The notes under the pieces were generated by a model. It ran no database searches and was not told where the DNA came from. It saw only the letters and a program-made list of their open reading frames with translations. A stretch of 64,000 nt of DNA, from positions 32,607,280 through 32,671,279 of the forward strand of contig OX419335.1 of the NCBI GenBank assembly GCA_948470475.1, read 5' to 3'. Source of the DNA: Galaxea fascicularis (lineage: Eukaryota; Cnidaria; Anthozoa; Scleractinia; Euphylliidae). The position numbers were made by a program, and so were the translations under genes. Below are positions 31,783 to 43,210 of this stretch, piece by piece; position 1 is the stretch's first letter, and the number at the start of each line of letters is the position of its first letter.

Positions 31783-34700
31783 TTATCCACGATCACCGAT
31801 TTGCGACATGAACAACTGTCGGACCTTGTCTCGTTTGTGCATGGCAATATCGTCAAACCGCTGTGCATAAATCCTGTAAATTTCATTGCGCCTCTCTCTG
31901 GTGTCGTTGATTGACAGCCTTGGCTCCTCCTCTACAGGTCGCCGGTTGCACGATGCGGTCATGCCGCTTTGCACCTTGACTTTTCCCGCCTTTTTTTCCA
32001 AGGGTCGCGATTTCTCTGAGGGCTTCTTTGGACTTTTGGCACCAATTACTGGAAGTTTGGAACCAGGAGCGGACTTCAAAATGAAATAAAGAAAGATTTT
32101 TATGTTTGCCAGCCACCACATTTAAGTACACTGGAATACTTGAGTTAACGTTAGATCACTCTGAGTGTATCACTGAATTCAAACCCTTAAGCTTGTTTCT
32201 ATTTATGAGGGAGGTCCCGTCTCACAACTCTTCACAATTGATTCTGTGGGACGTTAAAGAACCACTAGGGACGTAACGAACCCTGGCTGTGTCCACCCCT
32301 ATTGTTGCTGGTCTTCTGCACATTTGCATTTAAACGAGCCTGGCTAGCTTATATGCGATACGTGGACAAATAAAATTACTTACTTACTTATCTAGTGGCT
32401 AACGTGGATGATTTCAAATAGAATTAGCTTTCACAGTTTTCAAGTGTTATCGATCATTTTCCGTTTAAAATTACAGCGCAATTCTCCGTGAACAGCAAAC
32501 CCATTAAAATTGTGCGCACGAACTGATAATAATACTTGTGACCGGTATAGTAACGTACCTGAGCACGGAGCAACTGAGCATGCCAGTAGTTTGACCTTGT
32601 CACGTGACCGGCAAACTCTTTGTTGATACCTTCCAACCTAAAAGACAACATCAAGATTGTAGCTGTAATTAATTAGCTGCGAAGTTTGCCAAAAGATAGC
32701 GACTGCAAAACAGTAGATCAAATTTACGCCATTAGCTGCTGAACACAACCACGAACGGTTGTGGCCTCTTAAGGACCCCAAATGTAATTTCCCAAGTCGT
32801 TGCTAACGACCTTCCCAGCCATTCACATTGATAAAATTCACTTAGGAAAGTTTAGCACGATGATCGAACCCAGCGACATATTGCTTCAGTCTCCTGTATA
32901 CTCAAGAATGTAATTATATCGTGGGAAGAAATAATTAAGTACTTATCAAGTGATGTGTAAACTACAAAAGACTCACTCTTTGGCGAGAGCCATCTTAATT
33001 CCATTCTCATTGTCACCAGCTCTCCTGGACATCCAGGGCGTGTCCATGACAATCTGAAATGAAAAAACTCATTTCTTTGACAATTTACCACAAAGAAACC
33101 ATTTTCCATTTTCACCAAGAGCAATGGAAACACCTGAGATCAAAAGTTTTGGAAGACACGCAAATGCGGCGGGTTAAGAGTGCCAAGTGTACTTGATGAG
33201 CCCTCACAAACTTCGGTGAGTAATTTTTCTTTAATTTCTTTTATTCAATGACAACTGACACAACTGACGTGTTTCCAATTGGTAAAAAAACACAGCTTTC
33301 AACCAAACAAACCTAACACCATAATTTGATTTAGTGTTGTTTCCCGTTCCATGGATTAGTTTGTAACTTATCGTGTGTTCCTTTTCGGTTTAGCCCGCAC
33401 AGGGATCTGCGCAATGACAATCTTTAGACACTGTATTTAGCGACTGCGCATGAACGTTAACATCCATGAGTTCAAATACTAACCTGTTTAGACGGGGTGA
33501 GCTGAGGCGAGAGAGAAGCCAGTTTGGCGGGTCTTTCACCTGAAGATAGACTCTACAAGAAGAAACCTCAGCAATTAAGCGGTGTTTATATTATCCTCAT
33601 GTATTGCAAAACTAACAAACAAAAAGCTAACTGAACACACAGGCTTTACCTCGCGAGGAGAGGAAAACGTTCGTGATTTTCTTTTTTCAATGTAATCTAC
33701 AATTTGAGTTAAAAGGAAGCAGAATAATACAATCAACTGAATATTCCAACAACAACAACAATCTTTATTTGTACTCCTTCTTGCTCAAAAGATAATAATA
33801 ACAATGAACATATTAAAGATAAAAATTTAGAGTACTGACTGCCTGGAATAACCATAGGGGCTAGCGGAGCCAGGCAGCCAGTTAACATAGGCATTAAATA
33901 AAATGCAGGTCAGCAAGAAGACTGAAGCACAAATGCACACATAAAAAGGAAAATAAAAGAGAGAAGAGGAAAAACGCTATTTCTACGCTATGAAGGGAGC
34001 CTAACAACAATTCCCGCAAATACATCAGTAATACATAAGCATTACCATCATTAGTAATCAGTTCCACATTCAGTATGTCATGACTTGGCTTGATATCTCA
34101 CTTGGTAAGAGCATTGCAGCGATATCGAATCTAGATTCCACTTTTCCCACTCACGCCTGAGATTCAGTTTTTCAGGGTCTTTCGACTGTGCTTTTAAAAG
34201 TTTAGTTAGCGGTAACTTCACGGCCAAGACCTTTCCCTCATAAACATTTAACGTACGTTTCACATATAAGATCACTTTAAAAATTCTCATACATTTATTT
34301 ATTTATTTATTTATTATTGAACTTCATCTATGTTGTCAGACTTACCCAACATGGTTGAAATCACCACCAGTGTGGACCTGAGCATGGTCTGATTCCCTTC
34401 GGTTTTGTTGAATAGCAACGACTGTCCCACTTCATAGAAGCCGAGTGATGAAAGAAAGTGTTGCAATTCAGGATGGTACCACAACGAACGAAGAACAAAA
34501 TCACTTGTCTTCATGATGCGCTCAGGATAACGGGAACTCAGACTCAGCTAAAAGGAGGGAAAAACGCTTACATGGATAACAATATTTTTTCACTGGTGCC
34601 GAATAAGAAAAAAAAAGTCAAGGTTTCCCTCTATTTTTCGTGTTTTCACGTATCTTTTATGCATGACGCGTTAGATGTGGGTACGACGTGATACACGCAT

Positions 34701-37700
34701 TGGCGAGAAAATTGGAGAGTCGGTGTCGGTTTCCACGCATTAGCGCAACATTACAGAATTTGACTTTTTAAGACAGTAAACGGCAAGGTAACCAACTGTG
34801 TTTGCTGAGATAAGGAAATGTGAAGCTTGTGGGATGTGGCTTCGAGTGACAGCTGTTTCGGCTGCTAATGCTCAGGCTCAAACTTTATTTGGTAGGTTTA
34901 AGGGGTAATGCCTGCTACCATGTGGTCATAGTGCAAACTGAGTGGCTTTCAGCTTACCTGGGCACAGTAATTTGTGTGGTATTCTTGTATTCACGGCAAA
35001 AAACCTCAGTTGACACTAACCCCCCCCCACTACCAATATGCATGTTACATTTGTTCGAATTCTGAGTAGTTCAATGCGGTATTTGCTTCTTTTCAGATTG
35101 CTCAGAATAATTATTTTCAGTCGGTTCTGGTTTAACTTACAAATTCTTTGAGTTTCTCCATGGTGTTTTTCTTCAGGTGTTTTGTGATTTTAGCCAAGTG
35201 GTAACCTCCACTAGAAGACACCTTGAGAATATCTGTGGACACAAAAATAAATATTTGCGCCAAGACCGTGACAAAGTAATTGACTAACAGTGCTCAACTG
35301 ACCTGTTCATTAGTTGTACCCATTTCATTTGAGTATTGTAACCTTTCACTTCCTTTTCTTTGGTTATCGTTTATTAAAATGCTCGTAACACTGGCTGCGA
35401 TCTTACCTCGATTAGATCGTTCGTAATGCACATTTGACCATTTCATTTTAACATGACACGCGCAACTTCCGTGAATTCGTGAATAGAGCACTTTTAACTT
35501 GAATGTCATAAAACCAAAACCAAAGGAAAAACTTCAGCCAATCACAACGCACTGAAACAGTGCAATGAGCCGATCAGAATTAAAGGAAATTACATGTAAC
35601 CAGCGCAAAGCGCGGGAAAACACAGGCGTGCAAGTCGCGATTGGTTTTGCCTCTCATTAGTTGAGAAAGTGGCGCGAATTTTGTTGGCCAAACACAGAAC
35701 GAAATGAAACGCAAAACCAAAGCAACGCACTTTTAAAGTTTTAACTACACGGAACCCATTTTCCTACCACAAACAGCTCGAAGTACTTGTGTAGCCATTT
35801 CTAGACTTCCGTCGGGGTCCCAGTGCGGAAACACAACAAACGGATCCTTGTCGTAGGCGCCATCCCTTTGAAAGTCAAAACCCAGGAAGAAAAGGAAGTC
35901 TTTGGCCCCAGGCGCCTCAAGAGCATCTGAGCTCAGTTGCGCACACATGGTAAAGTTTTCTGTTAAAAGAAGCTCAGGGTGGTTGTACGACAAAAGCATC
36001 TGATGAGCCAACTGCACCTAACATGAGGAAATTTAAATGTACGAATCTTCAAGAGAAGAATGATAAACAGGATGTAGGATATCGCTCGCGTGGCAGACAT
36101 CAAAAAGTTAAAGGAAACCGGGAAATCGAGCGCGTGCAATGCGAGAGGAGCGTCGGAAGGCCTAAGTTTTCATTTTCCTAACCACGCGCGGACGCGCTCC
36201 GCGTTTTCTCCCCATGCTTTGCGCGCGCGAGTACCCGATTTCCCCCCTGCTTTTCCCTTAAAAACGTATATTTACATGTAAAAGAAAAATTCTCCCCATA
36301 GAACCCTCTGTGTTTGAGCACCCTCTTAACTGCAAGAGAAACGGCAAATTACTGGACGGTTTTGTCTTTCCCCTCAAAAGCTTATGCAATCACTTTCACA
36401 TCCGAAAAGAAAAAAAAAACTGTTGGTATTGAGCATTGCATCCGGGAAATATGATCGAACTGTTGTGGCCTTTTAAGCAATTTTGTTTAGCATATCTCTT
36501 TCCAAGAAAAGCAAACAATCATTTCAAAATCATTGCAAATTCACATGAACTGGATTTCTTACAACATCTTTCAGGGCAGGCAACACATGAGACAAGGAAC
36601 CGTGTTGAAATAACAGCTGTGACAGCAAATCTTGAAACCTCTTTATCTTGATTGTCACTGAAGGCACTGAAAAAAGAAAAAGTTGGTGACGATAATCGGC
36701 GCAAATACTTGTAAGTCACAATTCCGCGGTATCAAAAAACGAGACATTACGTAGGAGAATATATACCTCTTACTAACCGAGTTCGAGGTCCGTACTGTAA
36801 GTTACGGACCGAGTTTTTTTCCCGTTCACTTATGGCCCAAGCGCGAAGCGCGCGGGCCTTAAATCAACGGGAAAAAACGAGGATCCGTAACTTACAGTAT
36901 GGACCGAGAAAACAAGGTTAGTAAGATATTTATTATATCTCTGAGGTTAATCAGGCGCGCTGAAAAGGAAACTTTCAAATTTAGCGGGCCGTACAGTAGA
37001 GTACGGCCCGCAAAATTGACCAATCACAGCGCGCGTACTAACTGAGAGATATAATAATGTGGTTTACAAGCCACACCTCCAACATAAGCTATTCAAAGGC
37101 CACTTTTACTTTTCTGTCGTTAACCGCTCTCACTTTCCACTTACTAGATCTTTTTACAGTCTGGGATGGTCCAAGATTACTGGAACGTTAAATACTTACC
37201 TTTGTTATCCAGTGTTTCAGCGGTGACAAGAGCAAACCTTTCGGGTGACGAACTTTGCATCACTCGATCCAGTTCCTTATCAAAAAGCTGATGACGTAAC
37301 TTCATTAGATTCACTGTGGTGTCAAACCCAACATGAACAAATGACGCCCAAGAGTCTGGAGATGACATGTGCTCAACACTTCTCATTTCTGTCCAGGCCT
37401 CTTTTAAGGACTCGTTAACTGTTTTACCCTTAAAAGGGAAAAAAACAGAACAAGATCTGACTTTTTTTCAACAAAAACAGCCTCTCAGGCATTTTTATTG
37501 ATCATATTAACAGGGTAATTTTAGAAAGATAATAATGACAGAGGACTCTAAAAGTTGGATGTTGGTCGTAATAAGAAGGAAGGGTCAGATTAATGGGATT
37601 TTCAGGTAAGAGTCGTATGATGGGGTTCCACTGTAGTAGGACAGGTTAAATGCCTAAGGTGTTGGTTTCAAATGTCTGCTTATTGCTGTAAAACTTAACA

Positions 37701-40700
37701 GTACTCCACACTATCAAGAAGAGCAAAATTATTAGTATATTCATTAACAACAATAATGAGGCCTTACACACCTTTTCCAAACCTGAATAGAACTTGTAAA
37801 ACAGGTTTAGGAGTGCAGCTTGAGGAGTGGACCACAGTGGCATAACCACAGATTGCACCCCAGATGCCAGGAGGGCCATTGCCAACTGGAAACTAACATG
37901 TTTCAGCTGACAATACTGATGAGCACACCCACAACAAGCATTCAATACAACAAGCTTTGCTGACAGTTTTAGCATTGCAATGTCTGAGACTGTGACTAAG
38001 AAGGACTCTGCTGGTGGAGGGTTGCAATGGTGATGTGTATGAGGGGACAGAGCTATGCATGCGTCAGGCCAGCTTCCGTATGTCACCAAGTGAGCAACAG
38101 ACGTTTCTGGCAAAGTCTCCAAAAAGTACTCCTTGGTGGCTTGGCAGCCACTGACTGGATCCACTCCCAGGAGTGATGCAATTGTGTTGACTTCTTCTTC
38201 TGCTAGATTTGATTGGCTCACTGGACTCCAGATTTTTCCATTTAGATCCACAATTGGAATATCTGGATTTCCCTGCACAAGAATCTTGGGAGAACATTGC
38301 TCCTTGTTAACATGGCTGGATGAATCTCTTGAAGTCTTCATTTGCTGAGAAACTGATCTAATGCAGGGCAGAATGCGCACATTGAACACTTCGTGCAGGT
38401 ACTGAGCTTTCTGGTCTTGTAAACTGGGGAAAGGAACTGTATTCACCTCCAAATCAGGAATGATAGCTAGCTCAGTGGTGCCACTTCCAATTAAAGATTC
38501 GAGCTCCTCCTCCAAGGGACCCAAAAGAAGATGATACAGCTTCTGGAGTGGTGTTAGCTTGGAAGAATAAAGAAACTCACAAGAGTAACAGGAGTGTTTG
38601 CTGTTCAGTTCATCTGATGGCTCATGGGAGTTCACTGTTGCAGCATCTGGTAAGGCTCGATGGTCACAGTTGTAGCTCTCCTGACAGCCACCATGAAGTT
38701 CTTCAATACACAGTTTAATTTTGTCAGCAAAGCTGACATGACTACAGCACTTGTGCCAGTGCCATTTTACGATGCCTTTCTGAGGCAACAGCATCCATAG
38801 AAGGAAACCAGAAGGAATCACAGAGAAGAATAAAACTGATGCCTGTTGACTGTTTACAATGTCAAGGACATCATTCGCTGAGTATGGAGGAACTAGTGGC
38901 TCTGAATGACATGCATCAGTCTTGGCTAGAATTTTCTCATGTCTCAAAATATTCACAAGAATTCTAGACCTGCAATGTTCAGCAATTTCCAATGCTTCCT
39001 CTGCTAAGTTCATTTTAATCAATGCTTCTTGCAAATCTTTGTAGCAACAGTCCAACTTGTCCAGCAGTGGGTCTTTGTAAATCAAACTTTTTCCATGTTT
39101 TGACAAAAGCTTTTCTTCTAGAATTGGAATAGCTTTGTTGAAGTACTGTTGGCAGGTTTCAAAATCTCTCATTGATTTTGTGATCTGTGCAAGGGCAAAG
39201 AGGCACTCGAGCTCCTCTTCCAAATCATTTTGTTCTGTGGCCAACTTCAGGCATGTCTCATAATAATACTGGGCATGGTGAAGTTGATGTAGTTCCTTAT
39301 AACATGCACCAATTAGGCTGTATGCCTTACATTGCAGTTCATCCAGGTTATTCACTTTCAACAGCTGCAGATGTTGCTCAAAATAACTCACAGCTTCAGT
39401 GTACTCTCCCATTAGTTTATACATGCATCCAAAGTTTCTCAGGGCAATAAGTTCTGAGACTTTATCATTTAAGCTCTGTGCAAGCTTCATATGTTGCTCG
39501 TGATTGATGGCTGCCAGTTTAAAGTTCCCCATGTAGGCATACACTGTGCCAATGTTACCATAAGCATAAGCCGCTCCTTGACGATCATTAAATTTCTTGC
39601 AGAGTTGCAGCTCAGTCTTATGGCATTCCAAAGATTTTTCATGGTTCCCTTGCAAAAGTTCTAGTTCACCTAAATTTGTATATGCTGTAGTAAGGTCTTC
39701 TTGGTCAATAAACTTCAAAATTTCCAGGTACTCCTGTGCATGCAGCAAAGCTTTTTCGTAATCACCCATAAGCTTATAAGCTGCAGATAAATTCCAAACT
39801 GCCCTACGTTCAACATCACTGTTCCAATACTCTTTATGTTCCCCTCCTTTATCATCACCTATTAATTGCAGATCCCTTCCCACTGCTAATAACTTGGCAT
39901 TGTAAGACACAGCTTGGGTATACTGTGCAAGCCTGTGGTAGATGTTTGCTAATCTTACATATGATTTTATTTCAAATTCTTTATCGGTGAAATCTAGAGC
40001 CATTGCCAAACACTGTCCAGAAACCAACAGTGCATCACTGTACTGATACAAAGAGTAATGAGCATCATTCATTATGAGCAGTGCTGTCATGACTGCCCTA
40101 CTATCCTGTGACGGCACCCCCCTATCTTCAGCATCACCCCCCTCATCTTCATCATCGCCATGGTCACCAGTTGCAGGATATATAGATGAAAACCCAGAAA
40201 CTGGAATAGGAAGTGATGATAGAAACTCATCCGTAACATGGCCCTGATCTGCACTGATCTGATCCGTTTCCTGCTTTACGCTTGATTTGCGGCAACAGTT
40301 TTCTGTACTTTCTTCTGAGTATGTGAGATGTCCTGGATCCCAGCCAAAATGTGCTTTTAGACCTGTCAAGATGACATTGATGCACATTTTGTAATTGCCA
40401 GTTTCATACAGTCGCTTTCCAACCTGGACAAACCTTTCAAATTTGTTGGATTCTGCACCTGAAATAATAATAAAAACATATTTCAAGATTTCTGTAATTG
40501 CAACTTACAATTGAGAATACTGGATGTATGTGTTGCAGTTTAAAATTAAATTCAGGTAAAAATTTTTAAACAAGGTTGATTCTCAATTCCTTTTGTCCCC
40601 TAAGCCTAATTATTCAAAATTAGGGTTAGGAGACATAGGAAATTGATTTTCAACCTACTGTAGGTTAGAAAATTTTTTACTTCAATTTAATTTTTAACTG

Positions 40701-42719
40701 CAACATGTGTACCAATTCCCATGAAAACGTATGTCTAAAGTAGGAACTGAACAACACTACATGTACAAGATAATTATTACTTTGATGTGTATCTACACAA
40801 GCAAGTATGTGCTTGCACAAAATACGCTTGCCTAGATAAAGAAAAAAGCCCACAGTCTAAGGATTCCTTCATTTGTGATCAAAGTTGTAATAATTTTACC
40901 AGAGGCAACAATTTTTAAAAAACAAAGCTTTTCCCTTTAATTTTTAGCCTGCAATAGGTGCCACAAGTAGGAAATTGCAACCAGTAGAATAGAATGGTGT
41001 AGGCAAATTTGTTCTATCCACGCACAAGGATTACCTAGGAATAAACAATATTTATATGTCTTCCAATTTATTAACCAGTGAAAAATAAATCCCTTTTGAA
41101 AACTACCTTTGCTTGAAAGAGCCAGTTCCTCAGCCTCTGACATTTGGCAGATACATCCAACAGCTTGGATAATACTTAGCAGAAGCTCTATGGGATGAGC
41201 AGTGTCCAGCTCATAAGCTTTCAGATATGACCGCAAACATTCTTGGTAGTTTCCAAGATTTTCAAGTGCAATAGCTCTTAAAAAGTGTCCCTGTCAACAG
41301 ACCATACATAATTTTTAGACTGAATCATAATAATGGATAAGTAGAAAACACATTTCAAGGCTCAAGAAAATAAATAAGCTTTTAATAAAACATCATGTTC
41401 TATCAGACTATTGATCTATTAATTCCTACTTTGCACCTACATAGTGGACGATTGTGAAATTAAGTCTAAACTCTCCACTCACTTTTGGTTTTTGTGGAAT
41501 TACACTTATGAGACTCTCAGCATCTTTCTTGGACTCATTAAACATGCCTAATTTGGCATAGACCACTGATCTGCAGCCAAGGACATCTTCATTATCAGGT
41601 GAAAGGCTCAGGGCATCAGAGTACAAACTGATTGCTTGAAGGAATTCTTCACCTTTGAATGCTCTGTCACCCTTGGTACAAAGAATTTTAAACTGCAAAA
41701 CAGAGAACAAAAATTCTACCTTTTATCTGATGTAGAAGGGTTATCATATATGGCAGACAGATGCAAGTGAAATATCGATGGTTTTAATCACTTCATGAAG
41801 CTCTTTTGTCAATTAAACCACATGATCTGATCTGACCGCTCTCTTTTTTCAACAATACCTGTGCAAAATATCTTAGTTATATTCTTCGATATCTAGAAAC
41901 ACAGGAGAGATTTCTGCACAGCCTCATACATCAATTAAACATTGAATGTCGATTATCAGAATCCCAATTATCCAGACTTTTCACTCTGGTCCCCACTTTT
42001 TGCCACACTGCATGGAAAAAACCATAAAGATGTGGATTCTGTACGACTCATGCAACTTGGGAGAATGTATGAGTTTGCCATGCCTATGAAAGCAAAAGAA
42101 CTTTATTTGTCAGTCCTTTAAATATTTTCCATAATCCTGAATATTTTCAGGTATCCCAACGTGTCCAAATAGTCGACTTTCAACTCTACATGCATCACTG
42201 TCATACTATCCTGTTCCAAAAACAATCAGAGTTTGAATCCCAAAATGCATGTATAATTAATGTATGGGCTGTGCGGAAATCTTGCCTGAATACATCTGTT
42301 GTGTTGAGTCGGCCTGGTGACGTAAATACTGGAATATTTAGATTTAAGTTAAATCTTTCCCTGGCACTCTTACTCAACAACACTTTTGCTCACCTATGTA
42401 TTTTTGCCAAAATCGTAATAAATAAATAAATTACCTAAAAAATCCACCAGAAAACGAAAACATTCATTAGCCAAACTCTACACCTTTATATTCAATAGTC
42501 CTTATACTCAACAGAACCTCATTACACAAAACTTCTAAAACCAGAACATGCAATTTGAGATACTGTGACACTTTTTACTACCATTTATGTGGTTATATAT
42601 ATATTTTTTTTTCTGTTCGGGGAAGGTGGCTTCAGCCACCCCAATAAAAAAGTTAAACGGTAAAAAGGAAAGTCAAAATATGTATCTATTCGATTAAAAA
42701 TCTGACCTACCTTCTCCAT
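31783..42719 (-). CDS. TTC28-like TPR protein with CHAT (caspase-like) domain
   Basis: Fourteen minus-strand coding exons join in one frame to 1509 residues: 42719-42711, 41692-41483, 41290-41107, 40458-37772, 37428-37200, 36666-36563, 36017-35768, 35232-35141, 34547-34346, 33696-33650, 33552-33484, 33053-32977, 32637-32559 and 32073-31783. All junctions are GT/AG. Residues 1-135 and about 290-640 are TPRs (GDYEKALLHAQEYLEI, TAYTNLGELELLQGNHEKSL). About 680-1075 is a CHAT domain: LVVLNACCG holds the expected Cys, but the usual 'ATHG' histidine motif reads LVTYG, so His is replaced by Tyr. The rest is helical and unfamiliar, with a basic C-terminus. Human TTC28, a midbody-linked protein, has the same TPR-CHAT order; orthology is not proven. 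A one-codon-scale first exon (MEK) is inferred. Confidence 0.8.
32200..32395 (+). repeat. Retroelement 3'-tail-like repeat in intron
   Basis: It contains 'gggacgttaaagaacc', a sequence I associate with abundant coral dispersed repeats, and ends in TTACTTACTTACTTA, a short tandem tail typical of LINE/SINE 3' ends. It lies in the intron 32074-32558. Confidence 0.5.
33765..34345. repeat. Low-complexity and SINE-like material in intron
   Basis: ACA-rich repeats followed by 'atctttatttgtactcc' (33750-33775) look like a reversed retroelement tail. The stretch 34080-34140 (ctcacttggtaagagcattgc and following) recalls a tRNA-derived A-box region. A (TTTA)n run is at 34294-34315. The assignment is tentative. 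Confidence 0.35.
36762..37057. repeat. Compound foldback repeat, copy 1
   Basis: About 296 bases with two inverted-repeat modules. The first pairs CTTACTAACCGAG with its complement near 36910 around a GC-rich tip (GCGCGAAGCGCGC); the second pairs ATTATATCTCTGAGG with the CTGAGAGATATAAT end. A diverged second copy is at 57163-57459. It lies in the intron 36667-37199 of the TTC28-like gene. Confidence 0.8.
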
Positions 42720-43210
42720 ATCTCGTCAATGTGATAAGCTATTTCAAATTAAAAGAATTTACAAGTTCCTGCCAGGAAAGTCATAACAAGTCAACTAAGC
42801 AGTCAAACACCAGAAATGAAAAACGATTGCCAGCTGCATAACGTATTATTGGAGAAAACAAATTTTTCATGTCTTATTGAATGAAAATACAGCATTATCA
42901 CCGATAATCACTCAAACTTCACGCAAACTGGCTTGTTTACAAAACTCCCTTTCGCTCCGCCATTTTGGATTGCTTAGCAACCACACTAGAGCCTAGTCTT
43001 CTCCCAACATATAACGCCTTGTAAGTCTTAGCCATTTGACTGCTCGCAACTACTTTTAAATTTTTAATGTAGACTTCTAAACATTTTTTATCAGCAAAGT
43101 TTCAGTCTAGCTGAGCTTACATTTTTTTCTACAACTGAATAATTGTAAAGCAAATTCGTTAGTTGTCTTTAGAAAAGCATCGAATATATATATTTGTTGT
43201 GGACACTGCC
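42720..43210. promoter_or_regulatory. Divergent (head-to-head) promoter region
   Basis: Only 491 bases separate the start codons of the minus-strand TTC28-like gene and the plus-strand SET-like gene. A GCCATTTTGGA motif (about 42958) and a palindromic TTGCTTAGCAA (42970-42980), resembling an RFX X-box, sit in the middle. A shared promoter is inferred. Confidence 0.5.

Noticed and set aside
43163..43210. Earlier start for the SET-like gene
   Set aside because: Begins with TTG, not ATG; the ATG at 43211 precedes the hydrophobic signal.
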